Assembly: GCF_001540865.1 (NCBI RefSeq)
Contig: NC_033637.1
Location: 6,186,508 to 6,250,507 of the forward strand
DNA from: Ananas comosus
Taxonomy: Eukaryota; Streptophyta; Magnoliopsida; Poales; Bromeliaceae
Direction: 5' to 3'
DNA length: 64,000 nt
Every line of letters starts with the position of its first letter. The first letter of the stretch is position 1. The notes under the pieces are model-generated. The model was not told the origin of the DNA. It ran no database searches and saw only the letters and a list, made by a program, of their open reading frames with translations. Position numbers and translations under genes: made by a program. Shown here piece by piece: positions 51,401 to 63,365 of the stretch.

Positions 51401-54400
51401 GGACCGTATCCATCGTGCCGTATCGTGCTAACAAGATATGGGCACGATATAACCCCCATACCGATGGCACAGCTGAAAACCATTTTTTTCTTTAAATTAG
51501 TAAATAATTTTCTCAATAAAGTTCAAAAAATTTAATAAAGATACATAATAAGCAATTAGAATATTTAGTTGCTAAAGAAAATAAATATTTTATGCCATTA
51601 TGTATTGGCACATATGCATTTTCTTGACCGGCATGCATCGGCACAGCCTGGCACGGCAAGCACTGTGATGTACTATGCCGGAAAGTTTTCAGCACGACCT
51701 CGTGCCACGGTACTTAAATCCTTGCTACAATCCACATAGTTTATGTCTCAATACATTGTGGACGGAGAAAATAGGAGAAAGCTTGGAGAATAGAAAAAGA
51801 AAGCTAAAAGAGAATTACTCTTGCTTAGATTAAAATTTAAGAGAAAGAGATCGAGAGAATGTGAGAGAAATAAAACCCTCATAAGCTCATTTTACTTCCC
51901 TTCAAAGGTGTGTTGAAAATGACAGGAAAGAAAGCAATCTCAAAAGCTCATTTTCTCCTATACATCCAAATGTCAGAATAGAAAGTTATATTTGCTTTTC
52001 TCCTCTTCTCTCCATATATTGCCAGCATTTCAAAACATATATCACTGTCCACATTTATTGTCAAATGATCCTCAATTCAATCTAAGTCGATGATCAAGTT
52101 TATCATCAACTTGACCCACCCAAATGGCTTAACGTATTGTCGGACAAGACTATTCCAGGCAAAAAATACAAACAAAAAGGAAAATCTGAAGACATCAATA
52201 AGTCCTATTTGTTCGCAATTGTTCAAGAGAATCTGCAAATCGCTTGGCTTGTTTATGAAAATCAGGGAAGGGAACATCTATTACACTGCACTAAAGGAGG
52301 GTTGGGGAGCCATACATCGACACATGTTCCCCAACCCTCTCCTCAACCACCTGGTCTACTAATAAACTACATACACCACGCCTATTTTTAATGATTACTA
52401 TTGTAAAATTAAAATCTAATCTAAGGAATGCGATTTACATCATATAAAAAGTCTATATACAAAAAATTACAGAATTTAAATAGCTATAATGAGGTTTTGG
52501 AAATATGGTTTATAAGATTTACTTATCCACCTGGTGCATGAAACAAATTCAATTCTACCACCGCACCTTTTCCTCCTCAACTATGAGAAATGATCACCTG
52601 CCCTCAGTGTATACGTGCATCTCATGCACGGAACCTACTTTTTAAAGATTAATATTGTAAAATTAAAACTTAATCTGATAGATGTGATCTACACTGTATA
52701 AAAAGCCTATATATAAAAAATCACAAAGTTTAAATTTATACACCCAGTTCCATTTTATTAATTATTTTATTATATATTTAAATTATTTTAACAGTTATTA
52801 CCTCTAATCTCTTTCAAATATGCCTCTATAAAATAATCTATTTACTACTGAATTCTATAAAAATTTAGACCGTACATATACCAATTTAAATTATTTTTAT
52901 TTAAATTAATTTAATTATTAAATAACTTCTAGATACAGCTTAATCTTCTCGATAAATAAAAGCCTGGTTCATAGTGTCCCTTATCTTGTAGATCGAGGGC
53001 TCGACTCCATAAATCCCTTCATCTTTTTTGGAGGTTAAAAGGCAAGCATTACATAGACACAACTTTGCTGTAATTGATCATTTCTTTTCTTTTCTTTCTT
53101 CTCTTTAGTTGGGTTGTTATAGTTCAATTTGGATATTGAAGTCAGATTTTTATTTGGAATTCTTTTTCTTTTTAAGTTTAGAGATCTGTTATTCCCCTAA
53201 TAAGTCCATTGTTTACATAAAAATTAGGTGACGTTATAGTCTGTTCAATTCAACTTTTCAAAAGCATTTGCTGCTTGCTCAATAAGTCATCACAAGTGTC
53301 AGCCATCAAATAGTTGGTCAAAATGGGCCAAAATGATCGACTAGGTTGTTCTCCCAACAGAATTTGCCTTCTTGGGAGCTCTTTTGGGGATTTCATAATA
53401 CTTTTAATGCATTATGTTGATAAGCATCACATTACTATGGCCAAGTATTCATGCTTCGCCAATAGAAATATGTTGCATCTCTCGATCTATTCTTTAATTA
53501 AATTAACCTGAAAAGATGTCAGAAAAAAAACAAAATAATCTTCAAGAAATATGTTCAATTCCAAAAACTCATGCAGGTCGCCTTTTTTATCAGTTCACAA
53601 ATCATGTATAATATGAGAAGCAGGTTGATTGATGGAATTCTCTTTTGGAACTGATTTTCCTTGGTTTGAACTTTGAACTAACATCTATAAGTCTTCTCAA
53701 GAACCCATTAATATGATAATCACAGAGGATCTGACCATAATAGCTCAAGTTGAAAATTACACAAAAGAGATGAGCATAGTCAACATCAAAATCCCAAAGT
53801 AACTTCCAATTCTTTGAAAAGAAAGCGGTCATTTTAAAGTTCTTGCACGGCAACCATAGGATTTCTAATTTCTTAAAGCATGAAAGTCAAATTTAAATGA
53901 CAGCAAGTGCTTTTGATCTTGAAAAATGAAGAAACCATGAATACAAAACTTAAATCTATTAGCAAGCTTTGTAAGTTACAACTGCAACTCAAGACAGATC
54001 TTGATCATGCACAAGCTATTAGAGTAGCTGGAGAATTTGACTTCTCTTATCGAGTGCCTTCCTAAGCTTAAAAACACACATCAGATTTCCCTGATTTTTC
54101 TAAAATAAACTTTCATAGCTAAAAACATGCATTTTCATTTACTAAATATAAGTTTTTTTCCCAATATAAGCTTTATAACATGCATCACATTTTTCCAATA
54201 TAAGATTTTATACTTCCGCATTTTCATTTTCTTATTTAGTAAAGTTAATTCAGACAGCACAATTCTACAGCAGTATATCCTGGCATTCTCCGCATATTCT
54301 TCATTAAATGTCCTTATCCTTGGACCTTATGACTACGACATGGGAAGCAATTCAGATACAGTTCACTTGAATTCAATTAATATACCCCAGCAAACCACAT

Positions 54401-57353
54401 TATAATCTACTTAAAAGATTGATCGATTACATGTCCTACAAAATGAAAAACAATTTACTCATCAATGAGGAGACATAATTTAAACAAAAAATGTCAGGCT
54501 CCTTTTTTTTTTATCTATATTCATGCATATAGAGGTTCTCAGAAGAAGCAAGAGAATACAAAACAAGGTCTTTCACTTGACTTTTGCGGTTACTTTACAA
54601 TTCACGTTAGGCCTTACGATCTCCTCCTTGTGTATTAGCAAGTCTAAGTCTTCCTTAGATCTTTACTATACGTTTAAACCGTTTTGCTCATTTTAAAACA
54701 CTAACATTATCTTCTAATGAAAGATTTATGGTAGAGGACCACAAATGTTGTCTTCTAGTGAAACAGTTAAGCAGCCCACTAGGATGCACATTTCTGACCC
54801 TATCCTCCAATCATTGACTAATCTTACTCATCTATTCCCATATTTTACACACACAGCTGTTTTCTTCATGATGATGACTAACATCAGAACTAAAGTTAAG
54901 AAAATTGAGATAGCAATGATTAACGAAAGCGAAAAGAACCCGACATGACGTGGCATATCTCCCTAATGCTCCTCTATTAAATCTTATTAACAGTAGCATA
55001 AATAGTGCAACATCAATGTTCTATCACTCAACTATTAATGTTGACCTCCAGGAAGCAACAATATTCAACATGTGAACAAAATAAATGTATAGAGTAATAA
55101 ACAAGCAAAATTAAGGGATGGAGAAAAGCGACACTTACAGGCATACTCCGGTGCGAGATACCCAAATGTCCCCGCCAAACGCGTCATCATAGACTTGTCA
55201 TTATCGGCAGCAAGCTTGACCAATCCAAAATCCGAAACCTTGGCTCTCGTATCCTTATCCAGCAGTATATTCGAAGGCTTGAGATCTCTATGAATAAACG
55301 TCTCTTGCGCCAAGCTGTGCAAGTACTCTATCCCCCTAGCCACATCCAAAGCCACCGTAAGCCTCTGCTTCCATGTAAGTGGAGGGTACCCGCTCACATG
55401 CCGATCAAACAGATGCTGACCCAACGTGCCCCCCGGCATGTACTCGTAGACCAAAAGCCTCTCGTTATCGTTATCGCAATAGCCCAAGAGGGCGACCAAG
55501 TTCCGGTGTCGGACCTTTCGAAGAACATCGATCTCGGCTCTGAACTCCTCTTGCCCTTTCTTCCCCATTAGTTCGCACTCGTTCCTCTTCACGGCGATCG
55601 GCGTCCCGTTATGATCCCCCTTGTAGACGATCCCGAACCCGCCCCTGCCCAGAATGTTGCTCTCGCTGAAGTTATCCGTGGCCTTCCGGAGGGACTGGAT
55701 CGACATGTGCAGACCCTGGCTCTCGTAGATATTAGTGGTTGCGCTCTCCACGCTGCTCTGGCTGTAGAGCTGGCTTATACCTCCGCCGCTCCCTGTTCCG
55801 TTCGTGCCGACCACGCCGATCTTAACCATTTCCGGCTCCCGTGGAGGGCTCCCCGTCGGGATCGGCCCAAACTTCTTCGTGTTCTTCTTTCGGCGGTAAT
55901 GCACGAGGAGAGCTGCCGAGCAAACGATCAGAACGACCGCAGCTACAACCGTTCCGGCAATTACGGAGGACTTGGACTTGGAAGCCTGGTCGTCACCGGG
56001 CGAAGACCCAGGCGTGCCGTCCCCTCCGGAGTTGGAGTTGCCGAAAGAGTTTCCGGAGAGCTTCAGCGTGACGGAAGAAGGGAAGCTGGGGACCTTCCCG
56101 GAGAGGGTGTTGTTGGTGACGTCGAGGAGCTGCAGCTGCGGGAGGGCGGCCAGCGAATCCGGGATGGGGCCGTGCAGCCTGTTGTTGGCGAGGATGAGCT
56201 TGGTGAGCGAGGTGAGGCTGGCGAGGGACGGCGAGATGGTCCCGGAGAAGTTCTGGTTGGCGAAGTTGAGCACGGTGACGTTGCTGCCCCTGGCGTCGCA
56301 GGTGACCCCGAGCCAGCCGCCGGCCGCGGCCCCGCAGGGGTCGTTCCCCGTCCAGGAGCCGGCCAGCGCGAGCGGGTACCCGAAGCCGGCGGCGACGTCG
56401 AGATCGGCCGTGACGCGGGGGTCGAACCGCGGGAAGGGGCCCTGCAGGCGGTTGTTGGAGAGCGAGACGTTCTGCAGCGACTTGATGGCGGGGAGGGAGG
56501 CGGGGACGGGGCCGGCGAGGGCGTTGTCGCGGACGTTGAAGGACTGCAGGGCGGTGAGGTCGGAGAGGTCGGGGATGGGGCCGGAGAAGGCGTTGGACTG
56601 GAGCCAGACGAGGGTGAGCTGGGGCATGGCGGCGACGACGTCGATGGGGCCGGAGAGCTTGTCGGGGGACTTCTGGTTGTTGAGGGCGAGGGTCTCGACG
56701 AGGGAGCCGGCGAGGGAGGGGGGGAGGGGGCCCGAGAGGCTGTTGTAGGAGAGGCGGAGGGCGACGAGGTTGGGGAGGGAGGAGAAGACGTCGGGGATGG
56801 GGCCGGTGATGCTGGCGTTGGAGGCGGAGAAGGTGGTGAGCGTGGCTAAGCCGGCGAGGGCGGCGGAGGGGAGGGGCCAGGGGGTGAAGGGGTTGTCGTC
56901 GAGGGAGAGGTACTGGAGGGAGGAGAGGCCGGAGAGGAAGTCGGCGGGGAGGGCGGAGAAGGCGTTGGAGTCGAGGACCAGGCGCTCGAGGGAGGAGAGG
57001 CCGGCGAGGGAGGGGACGGGGCCGGTCAGGCGGTTGCGCTGGAGCTGGAGGGACTTGAGGCCGGAGAGCGAGGAGAGGGAGGGGGGCAGGCTGCCGGACA
57101 GGGAGAGCCGGGCGAGGTTGATGTCGGTCACGCGCCCCCCGCCGCAGGTCACGCCCTCCCACTCCGGGCTGCACGGGTCCGCGCCGGGCTTCCACGACGC
57201 CGGCAGATTCGACAGGCTTCTCGCCAAATCCGACATCGCCTGCGCGTCGTCCGCCGACTTGCCCGCCCAACAACAAGGAAACAGAAACAGAAACAGCGGC
57301 AGCAGGAGATGGCGGCAGGAGGGGGGCAGAAGGGAGGATCCCTTCTTCCCCAT
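48494..57353 (-). CDS. TMK: TMK-type LRR receptor kinase
   Basis: Plasma-membrane receptor kinase of the TMK family, which in Arabidopsis acts in auxin-dependent growth signalling. Exon 1 is 57353-55139 and exon 2 48927-48494, joined within the kinase domain after LAPEYA (882 aa). Signal peptide about 1-31; N-terminal LRR cap with WEGVTC; LRRs about 75-310; a non-LRR island WTGNDPC..GWLGVTC (334-352), the TMK hallmark; further LRRs to about 435; membrane helix about 463-484; kinase with GRGGFGIVYKG, K589 in IAVKR, HRDLKPSN (688-695), DFG (708-710), then TGKVTTKVDVYAFGV in exon 2. The C terminus (ending TSTTELFD) is shorter than the usual TMK tail and exon 2 is diverged. The 6.2-kb intron (48928-55138) is unusually long. 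The ATG follows a (CT)n leader. Confidence 0.93.
49207..49560 (+). mobile_element. LTR-retrotransposon remnant (TRIM/copia-like) in TMK intron
   Basis: A TG-starting segment (TGTTAGAGTAATTAAC, about 170 bp) precedes TGGTATCAAAG at about 49390, which resembles the Ty1/copia primer-binding site complementary to initiator Met-tRNA (TGGTATCAGAGC). About 130 bases on, CGTGAGGAGTAG|TGTTGAATATA looks like a polypurine tract followed by a new TG start. The two putative LTR starts are not clearly similar beyond TGTT, so this is a decayed or composite copy. No coding region. Confidence 0.45.
49561..51385. other. TMK intron sequence without recognised features
   Basis: AT-rich intronic DNA. GAAAATTTT is reiterated three times at 50787-50817 and met by its inverse-type words near 51155-51190, which may form a weak foldback. 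No gene is supported. Confidence 0.4.
51386..51722. mobile_element. MITE-like element in TMK intron
   Basis: TAAGTACCCATCGGCACGG on the left is mirrored by CCTCGTGCCACGGTACTTA on the right, with GGCACGG/CCGTGCC words inside. About 335 bp, non-coding. A related degraded sequence lies at 38,680-38,960. Confidence 0.5.
51723..55138. other. Rest of the TMK intron
   Basis: AT-rich intronic DNA. Two related segments of about 75 bases occur at 52405 and 52657 (ATTGTAAAATTAAAAtCTAATCT and similar). Several open frames up to 92 codons lack any recognisable protein feature. No gene is supported. Confidence 0.4.
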
Positions 57354-57568
57354 TGTAATGCGAGAGAAATGCGTCACGGAGAGAAAGAGAGAGAGAGAGA
57401 GAGAGTTTTTTTTGTTTTTTTTTTGGGTTTTCTTTTCTTTTTTCGATTGATGGGTGATGGGGGAAGGGAGGGAGGGGAGGGAGGGAGGGAGGAGGCAGAG
57501 AAGGGTGGGCCGCAGTTGTCTCACAGACGGAGATGTGGGTTGGCAAAAGCGTGTGTAGGGCTTGGACT

Positions 57569-57578
57569 TTTTTTTATN
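57569..57578 (-). promoter_or_regulatory. TMK: Candidate TMK TATA box containing an N
   Basis: On the minus strand the sequence reads GGGAGNATAAAAAAAAG; if the ambiguous base at 57578 is T this is a strong TATA box about 220 bases upstream of the ATG. The leader would include a CCCTCC-rich pyrimidine stretch and the (CT)n tract at 57386-57405. Confidence 0.35.
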
Positions 57579-57599
57579 CTCCCTATTCATTTTTCCGCA

Positions 57600-57915
57600 A
57601 AAACAATATATTGCCTATTGAAACGTGGTGCAATCTAAGACACACATTCGAATTAAAATCATTATGGAATTAAAATCATTATGAAACAACCTTTGCTTGG
57701 ATGGACGGGAAGATTCGAAGGCATCAAATTGAGTGGCCGATTGTAGGAACTCATTCGTGAAAGAAAAGTGCTATTTGCATTTTCACTATAGAGTTCTAAT
57801 ATATATTATACAAATCTCCATTCTGGAATTTAGATAATCCTTCTAAAATTTTTAGCATTGAAAACTAATAAAACTAGTACCAAAATATTATTTCTTAATA
57901 AATATAAACGTTGTA

Positions 57916-57918
<3 letters not shown>
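57600..57918. other. AT-rich intergenic stretch upstream of TMK
   Basis: AT-rich DNA with a short duplication (GAATTAAAATCATTATG twice at about 57650). No gene. Confidence 0.4.
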
Positions 57919-57982
<64 letters not shown>

Positions 57983-58170
57983 GAAAACAGTAAATGATTT
58001 ACCGTATTTATTTTATATATATGTAAAGACGGTGAATGATTCACCGCCTTTATAGTAAAAATCCAACGTGGCAAAAGAATGGTTAGTTTTTCAAATAAAA
58101 TTTTGATAGAATTATTTTGCCAACTTAAAATTTTTGAAGGTTAATTTTATAAAAAAGCCCGTAGGGCTTA
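57919..58170. repeat. (TA)n microsatellite and foldback-element remnant
   Basis: 57919-57979 is an uninterrupted TA run of about 30 units. 57980-58170 carries GTAAATGATTTACCG and GGTGAATGATTCACCG palindromes, and AAAAAAGCCC at the right, as in the foldback elements at 6725 and 34077; the left half may have been replaced by the TA run. Confidence 0.6.
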
Positions 58171-58200
58171 CATATCCATATTTTTTGCCATTGTATTATA

Positions 58201-59503
58201 CTAGTGTAGTGACCCGCGCGATGCGGCGGATAGATATATTATAATATTTTAAAATTTAAATTCTAAATTTTAGATCCTTATATTTTTATAAGTTATTTTG
58301 TAGAGAGTATAACACATTTACTATAAAAGTTTTAGTAATTTTAAAGTATATTAAAAAGTATGAAGATTTTTTTTTTAACATTTTAATATTTTACATTGAA
58401 ACATCATAAGTATCAAATCACATTTATTTCCGACAACCTTATATAGATACCTTATTATATAGATAGTGACGTGTAGATTTAATTAGTAACAATAGAAAAT
58501 ATATTTACCAAACAAATTTCAACATATCCATTAGATTGTGTTATGTATGACGTTAGGCTGTATAATAATTAATCATTTCAAAAATTCTAAATCCCAATAT
58601 AAATAAATTCATCAAAATTTTTAATACAATCAAATCATTATACAATAGAGATATTATGATATGTAAACAAATCAAATCATTAAATAAAGGAGATATTGTG
58701 ATTTGCAAACAAAAATAAACATAAAAATTTATAATATAATAGCCAAAATACTGAAAATAAATATTAAAAAAATATAGAAATTCTAAAAAAAAAACCTTAA
58801 ATTGGAATAATCGAATCCCACGTAATTTAAAATATATTGTATGTTAGAAAAATCTGAGTAAACAAATAAAGTATCAAATTCAAATAAAAAAAAAACCTTT
58901 CAAATAGTTAATTGTTACAGACAGATGCGATCAATTTTCTTGAGACAAAATAAACAGTATTTAGTATATATTATTTCTTATTCATCAAAAATGAGTATGA
59001 GTACAACCCTTTATATAAATTCTAAATTGACTTTTCATATTCTAAGATGACCTTTCATTTTCTTCTATTAAAATATACGACTTTTCATATTCCCAACTTT
59101 TTAAATTTTTATCCAACCTTTCACCATCTAATTAATTTATAAAAAATTGGTGGGACCTGCACTCTTAATTTAAATTCTAAATTGACTTTTCATATTCTAA
59201 GATGACCTTTCATTTTCTTCTATTAAAATATACGACTTTTCATATTCCCAACTTTTTAAATTTTTATCCAACCTTTCACCGTCTAATTAATTTAAAAAAA
59301 ATTGGTGGGACCTGCACTCTTAATTTAAGGGGTAGTAGGGCTATATTCCTAAATTAAAGGAATGATAATCTATCCCTAGAAAAAAAATAATGAAAGAGAA
59401 AATTCAATTAATTTTAAAAAATAAAAAATTGATGGGACCCACACCCCCAAATTAAGGAGGTTGGGCCACATTAGCTTGAAAGACATGAGGATTCATAGTT
59501 TTA
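58201..59503 (-). mobile_element. Helitron-like element 1 (interrupted near its 5' end)
   Basis: Read on the minus strand it ends with GCCGCATCGCGCGGG, then TCACTACACTAG, i.e. a short GC hairpin followed by CTAG, next to a host T, the 3' terminus style of Helitrons. Its 5' end seems split by element 2: GGATTCATAGTTTTA before 59504 joins TATAGA after 60873, giving a TCTATATAAAAC start. It contains a 155-bp tandem duplication. No Rep/helicase coding. Confidence 0.6.
59017..59326. repeat. Tandem duplication, period 155 bp
   Basis: AAATTCTAAATTGACTTTTC starts at 59017 and again at 59172, and the following roughly 150 bases are almost identical (a few substitutions, e.g. CACCATC/CACCGTC). It lies within Helitron-like element 1 and is recent. 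Confidence 0.9.
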
Positions 59504-59929
59504 CTAGTGTAGAGACCCGCGCGATGCAGCGGGTAGATAATAGAAACAAATTATTAATATTTTAATAAAATTTATATTTACAGCTTATAGAAAGCTATGC
59601 CATGTTAAGCACAGTCAATTTGCATGACTAAATTCAATTGTTAAAAAATAAAATAATAGCTAGAAGCATATGAAATACATAAATAATAACTTAACGTATC
59701 TAGCTTAAGAAAATTTTGGTTGGCGTCTCAGGCTCCAGTCTCCGCATCATACTTTTTAATTTACGAAAGAAATTTTGCCCACAACAGTGTCTACTAAAAA
59801 AAATGATCATAATATGAAAATAAAACAAAAAACATCAATATTAAAAAAACTAATATTTGTTTGGAGCACTTCTCTCACTCATCCAAACCTTATACATCTT
59901 CTTAATCTTCAGCTGGTAGTTGCTCCCCG

Positions 59930-60258
59930 TGCCGAGTCATTGCTGAATTTCCATTGTAACCTATGAACAAACACCTCATCTGCATTATCAAACTGCGATA
60001 TCTAAACCGACACAGCCTTACCATCACATCAGCCACAGAAACCCTAATTCTTAAATAATTTGATTTACCAAGAAGTTCCTGCGATTCTTGAGAAGCGAGC
60101 TCCCGCACAACATCCCCGCGAAGAGGAGGCTAGGACGGCGCTCCCCTCGGCCGAGTTGCGGGCGCGCGTGAGCCGTGCGAGGAGGCAGCCGAGGCGGCGG
60201 CGGTTCATGGCGAGCGACGGCTCCGGTGCAGACCGGCCCAGCGAGCACTTATATGGGC
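59930..60258 (-). pseudogene. Captured gene fragment with targeting-peptide-like exon
   Basis: On the minus strand CATATAAG (about 60250) precedes an ATG at 60208 whose frame gives MNRRRLGCLLARLTRARNSA and then a Ser/Ala/Arg-rich stretch without acidic residues except one Glu, typical of a mitochondrial presequence. The frame meets a donor-like TTG|GTAAAT near 60070. About 60 bases further on AATGCAG is a candidate acceptor near 59983, followed by a short open stretch (FIGYNGNSAMTRHGEQL). The GC content is far above the AT-rich surroundings. I read this as exon 1, an intron and part of exon 2 of an unidentified nuclear gene captured by the Helitron; it is not a complete gene. Confidence 0.4.
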
Positions 60259-60419
60259 CGCAACATAGCCGTATCAGCCACTACTTATTGATTGTGACAA
60301 CTTCTTCACCAGGTGAACATCGCGATCAATTGTAGCCGACATCTATTTTCGCCACCTTCGAAGTCTCTTTTCGCTCTTTTTCTCCTTAATCTCTTTCTCT
60401 CTACCAGCTAAAGCAATTG

Positions 60420-60760
60420 AAGTTCCAAATTGGAGGGGAGTGGATTGGAGTTACAAAGCTCACTAATTGGTGAAATATAATGCATGTAATTAAATGTGGA
60501 GAGGTGAAGAGTTGAGCATTTAGAAGTGGAAATTAATGGTGGAGGAGAATGGATTGAGTTACAAAGCTCACTAATTGATAGAATATGATGTAATGTAATT
60601 AAATGTGGAGAGGTGAAGGGTTTAGCATAGCATTTAGAAGTGAGGATTAATGATGGAGGGGAGTGGATTGGAGTTACAAAGCTCACTAATTGGTGGAATA
60701 TAATGCATGTAATTAAATATGGAGAGGTGAAGGGTTAAGCATTTAGAAGTGGAAAAGAAA
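60420..60760. repeat. Three tandem-like copies of a ~120-bp unit
   Basis: GGAGTTACAAAGCTCACTAATTGG-type words recur at about 60448, 60554 and 60672, each followed by ATGTAATTAAATRTGGAGAG and GCATTTAGAAGTGG. Unit spacing is about 106-118 bases. The repeat is inside Helitron-like element 2. Confidence 0.8.
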
Positions 60761-60879
60761 CGTAAATTTTATATTGGGGATTCATATAAGAGATGGATAT
60801 TATTTATTAACCTAAGATGAAGGATTTCTTGCCACGTGGCAAGAAATATTGTGGATTCATTATGTTTAATAGATATAGA

Positions 60880-62109
60880 TTACTTTATTTATATATATAT
60901 TAGCATTATTATGTGTAATTTTTTTAAATAAAAAATACAGTTCCTTTTTTCTCTACTTGTATTTAGGTCCGTAAAATTGTAAAAAATAAATCTTTATAAA
61001 AAAATTTTGGATTGTAGCATTTGGGTTGTAGAAAAAAAATAGTTTTTCATTTTAGTTGGAAGGAGAAAAAATTCACATTTATTTGATTTAGTGAAAAAAA
61101 GAATAAATAAAATTTACACAATTTAAATTTTTATTTTTTTTTGTTGAAAAACAGCAAGGAAAAAAAAAACTTCAATTTTTCTCAAAATCAATAAAAATAT
61201 TTTACGGAAAAATATTTTTACATCCAACCAAACAAGCGAAAATGTATTTTTTATATCGAAAATAATTTTTCGGTATATTTTACGCCCAATCAAACACTCC
61301 CTTAAGCAAGTTTTAATGAACTGGATTGTATTTATTATTTGTCATAATAAGTTATTCAATTATAAATTATGTATATTATATATTATAAAAATTTATTTTG
61401 TAGTTCCGCTGTTGAGAGTTTGATTTTAGCTTTTGAAAAGTTTTTGCGGTAATAATTTTGTAGGATAGAAAATTCAATCTATAAAATATAATTTTAAAAA
61501 ATAAAAAAGCATAATATAATATACTTTTGTAGGCATTTGATAATATAGTTTATCAAACAAATATTATAATTTTTTTAAAAAAGGAAAGAGATATGTTAGA
61601 CAAGATGCGCATCTGAATAAGACTTATGTTGGATGTATAAATGAATATTATTTTCACTACACTTTTTTTATTTATTGAAAGAAAGTAATGCAGTAATTAG
61701 TTCATAAGGAATATTATATATTAGATTCCTACAATTGCACATTATTTTCATCTCCAGATTATTTTCATAAAATAAGATAATATAGATAGAATATATCAGC
61801 CTAAAAAATAATATAGCTGTTGAAATCTCATGGAAACTAATTAAAAACACTCTCAATTGACAATAACAAGAGAAAATTTTATAACACATAAATTTTTATT
61901 GGACAATTTGTTGTGATACCCAAACAGAACCTTTGAGTATGACTAAGAATAAAATTTGCAGTTGCTTAAAATGGTTTGGTAATTGGTTTAATCTTGTGAA
62001 CTTGGTTTATCAAATCTTAGTTTTCTTTTTAGATGAGCTTGTACTGTGGACCTACCAGCTGTTTATCAGTTTCTCTTTTTTTCATAAAAGAAAGAATGGG
62101 ACAAAAACT

Positions 62110-62163
<54 letters not shown>

Positions 62164-62285
62164 TCTACACAATTAAAAAAATTTTTAAAAAAAGTATTGA
62201 GCTGGGTAGATGGTTATCATCTCAGTTCAGTTCAGAACTTACTTTTTTTTTTGGCTTTATTTTAAATAGTGAATTAGGTTTTTAT
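60880..62285. other. AT-rich intergenic with (GA)n tract
   Basis: AT-rich DNA without a gene. An uninterrupted (GA)n run of about 21 units lies at 62117-62158. Confidence 0.5.
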
Positions 62286-62638
62286 ATATTTGCCAGTGTA
62301 ATGACTCGCAGAATTACCACGAATAAATAGTGTTAAAGTAAAGATTTGTAAAAAATAAAATATCAGTTTAATACAAAAAATAGTAAATATAGTCTTCATT
62401 ATAGACATATATTTTTAAAAAATAAAACTATAATAAAAAAAAATTTAATCGTTTCAATAAAATTATTCAACATTATTCAAAAGAAGTCACACATCATGCA
62501 AACGAATAATTAAAATTATTTATTATTTATACAACACAATAATCAAATGAGAAAAAGAATGAGAAAAAAAAAGTAGGCCCCACTATTCCCCAAATTAAGG
62601 GGATGTGTATATGTAGGATTTAGCCATGGAGATTAATG
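62286..62638 (-). mobile_element. Helitron-like element 4, degraded
   Basis: CCAGTGTAATGACTCGCAGAA at the left is a decayed form of the CTAG-hairpin terminus. The right part (CCCCAAATTAAGGGGATG, then GGATTTAGCCATGGAGATTAATG) resembles the 5' region of element 1 just before its interruption, and is likewise directly followed by another Helitron-like 3' end. Confidence 0.4.
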
Positions 62639-63365
62639 TATAGTAGTGAAGAGGCCCGCGCTTTGCAGCAGGTAGAAACCGTAGTAGCAATTAATAATAA
62701 GAAATATGAAATATTTTCTTGTGTATCTCACTTGGTATATCTACCAAAGGTCTTTCATTGTTGGCTGAGGATATAGGCTGGACGATGCCTTCTCCAGCGA
62801 TGGTGATGGTGATAGTGACGGTGACGACGTTCCCTCCGACAACCGTAGAAGGGGGAAGTGGGCGTGCATTAGTGAGAGAGAGGGAGGGAGCGAGGGAAAG
62901 AGGCTATGGTGTATAACAAAAGGTGAGAGATAGAGAATTGATGAATAAATTGGAGATAAAAAATTGAAGTCCAGTGGAAGAAAGAAAAAAAGTCATGATG
63001 CATAATTGGAGGTAGAGAGATTATGATTGTAGATAATAGTGGAACTATTTAAATATACTAATTGGAAGTTTGGTAGTGGGATCATTTAAATATACTAATT
63101 GAAAGTTTGGTAGTGGGACCGTTTGTATTAATTAAAAGTATAGTGAAGGAAAGAAAAATGGTCATGATGAATAATTGTAGATAGAAATGATAGAATTGTA
63201 GATGGTAGTCGGACAATTTAAATCACTAATTAAAAGTTTGGTTAGTGGGACTGTTAAAATGCATATTGAAAGTTTGATGAAGAGAAGAAGGGTCACATAC
63301 TAGTGAGGGTGAAGAAAAACTTGCCACGTGACAACAAATATTAGGAATTCATATAGGTTAATAGA
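62639..63365 (-). mobile_element. Helitron-like element 3
   Basis: TAGTAGTGAAGAGGCCCGCGC with TTGCAGCAGG is a degenerate CTAG-hairpin end; the other end TTAATAGA|T matches that of element 2 exactly, as does subterminal TTGCCACGTG..CAA. Bases 62760-62890 are GC-richer with GGTGATGGTGATAGTGACGG iterations and may be captured DNA. Two related segments of about 60 bases (TATACTAATTGRAAGTTTGG) repeat at 63054 and 63092. Confidence 0.55.

Larger units (their letters stand above)
59504..60873 (-). mobile_element. Helitron-like element 2, with captured genic DNA
   Basis: The plus strand starts ACTAGTGTAGAGACCCGCGCG at an A|CTAG junction; the stem CCCGC/GCGGG forms a hairpin just inside CTAG. The other end reads TTAATAGA|T, so on the minus strand the element starts TCTATTAA after a host A: TC..CTAG ends between A and T, as for Helitrons. 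Subterminal CTTGCCACGTGGCAAG is shared with element 3. A GC-rich segment at 60060-60290 looks captured. Confidence 0.65.

Noticed and set aside
53000..54950. Short open frames in the TMK intron as nested genes
   Set aside because: No domain, no splice structure and AT-biased composition equal to the surrounding intron.
55611..57450. Long plus-strand frames (up to 412 codons) and a 517-codon minus-strand frame over TMK exon 1
   Set aside because: The TMK frame encodes intact LRRs and kinase; the others are Arg/Gly/Pro-rich shadows caused by high GC.
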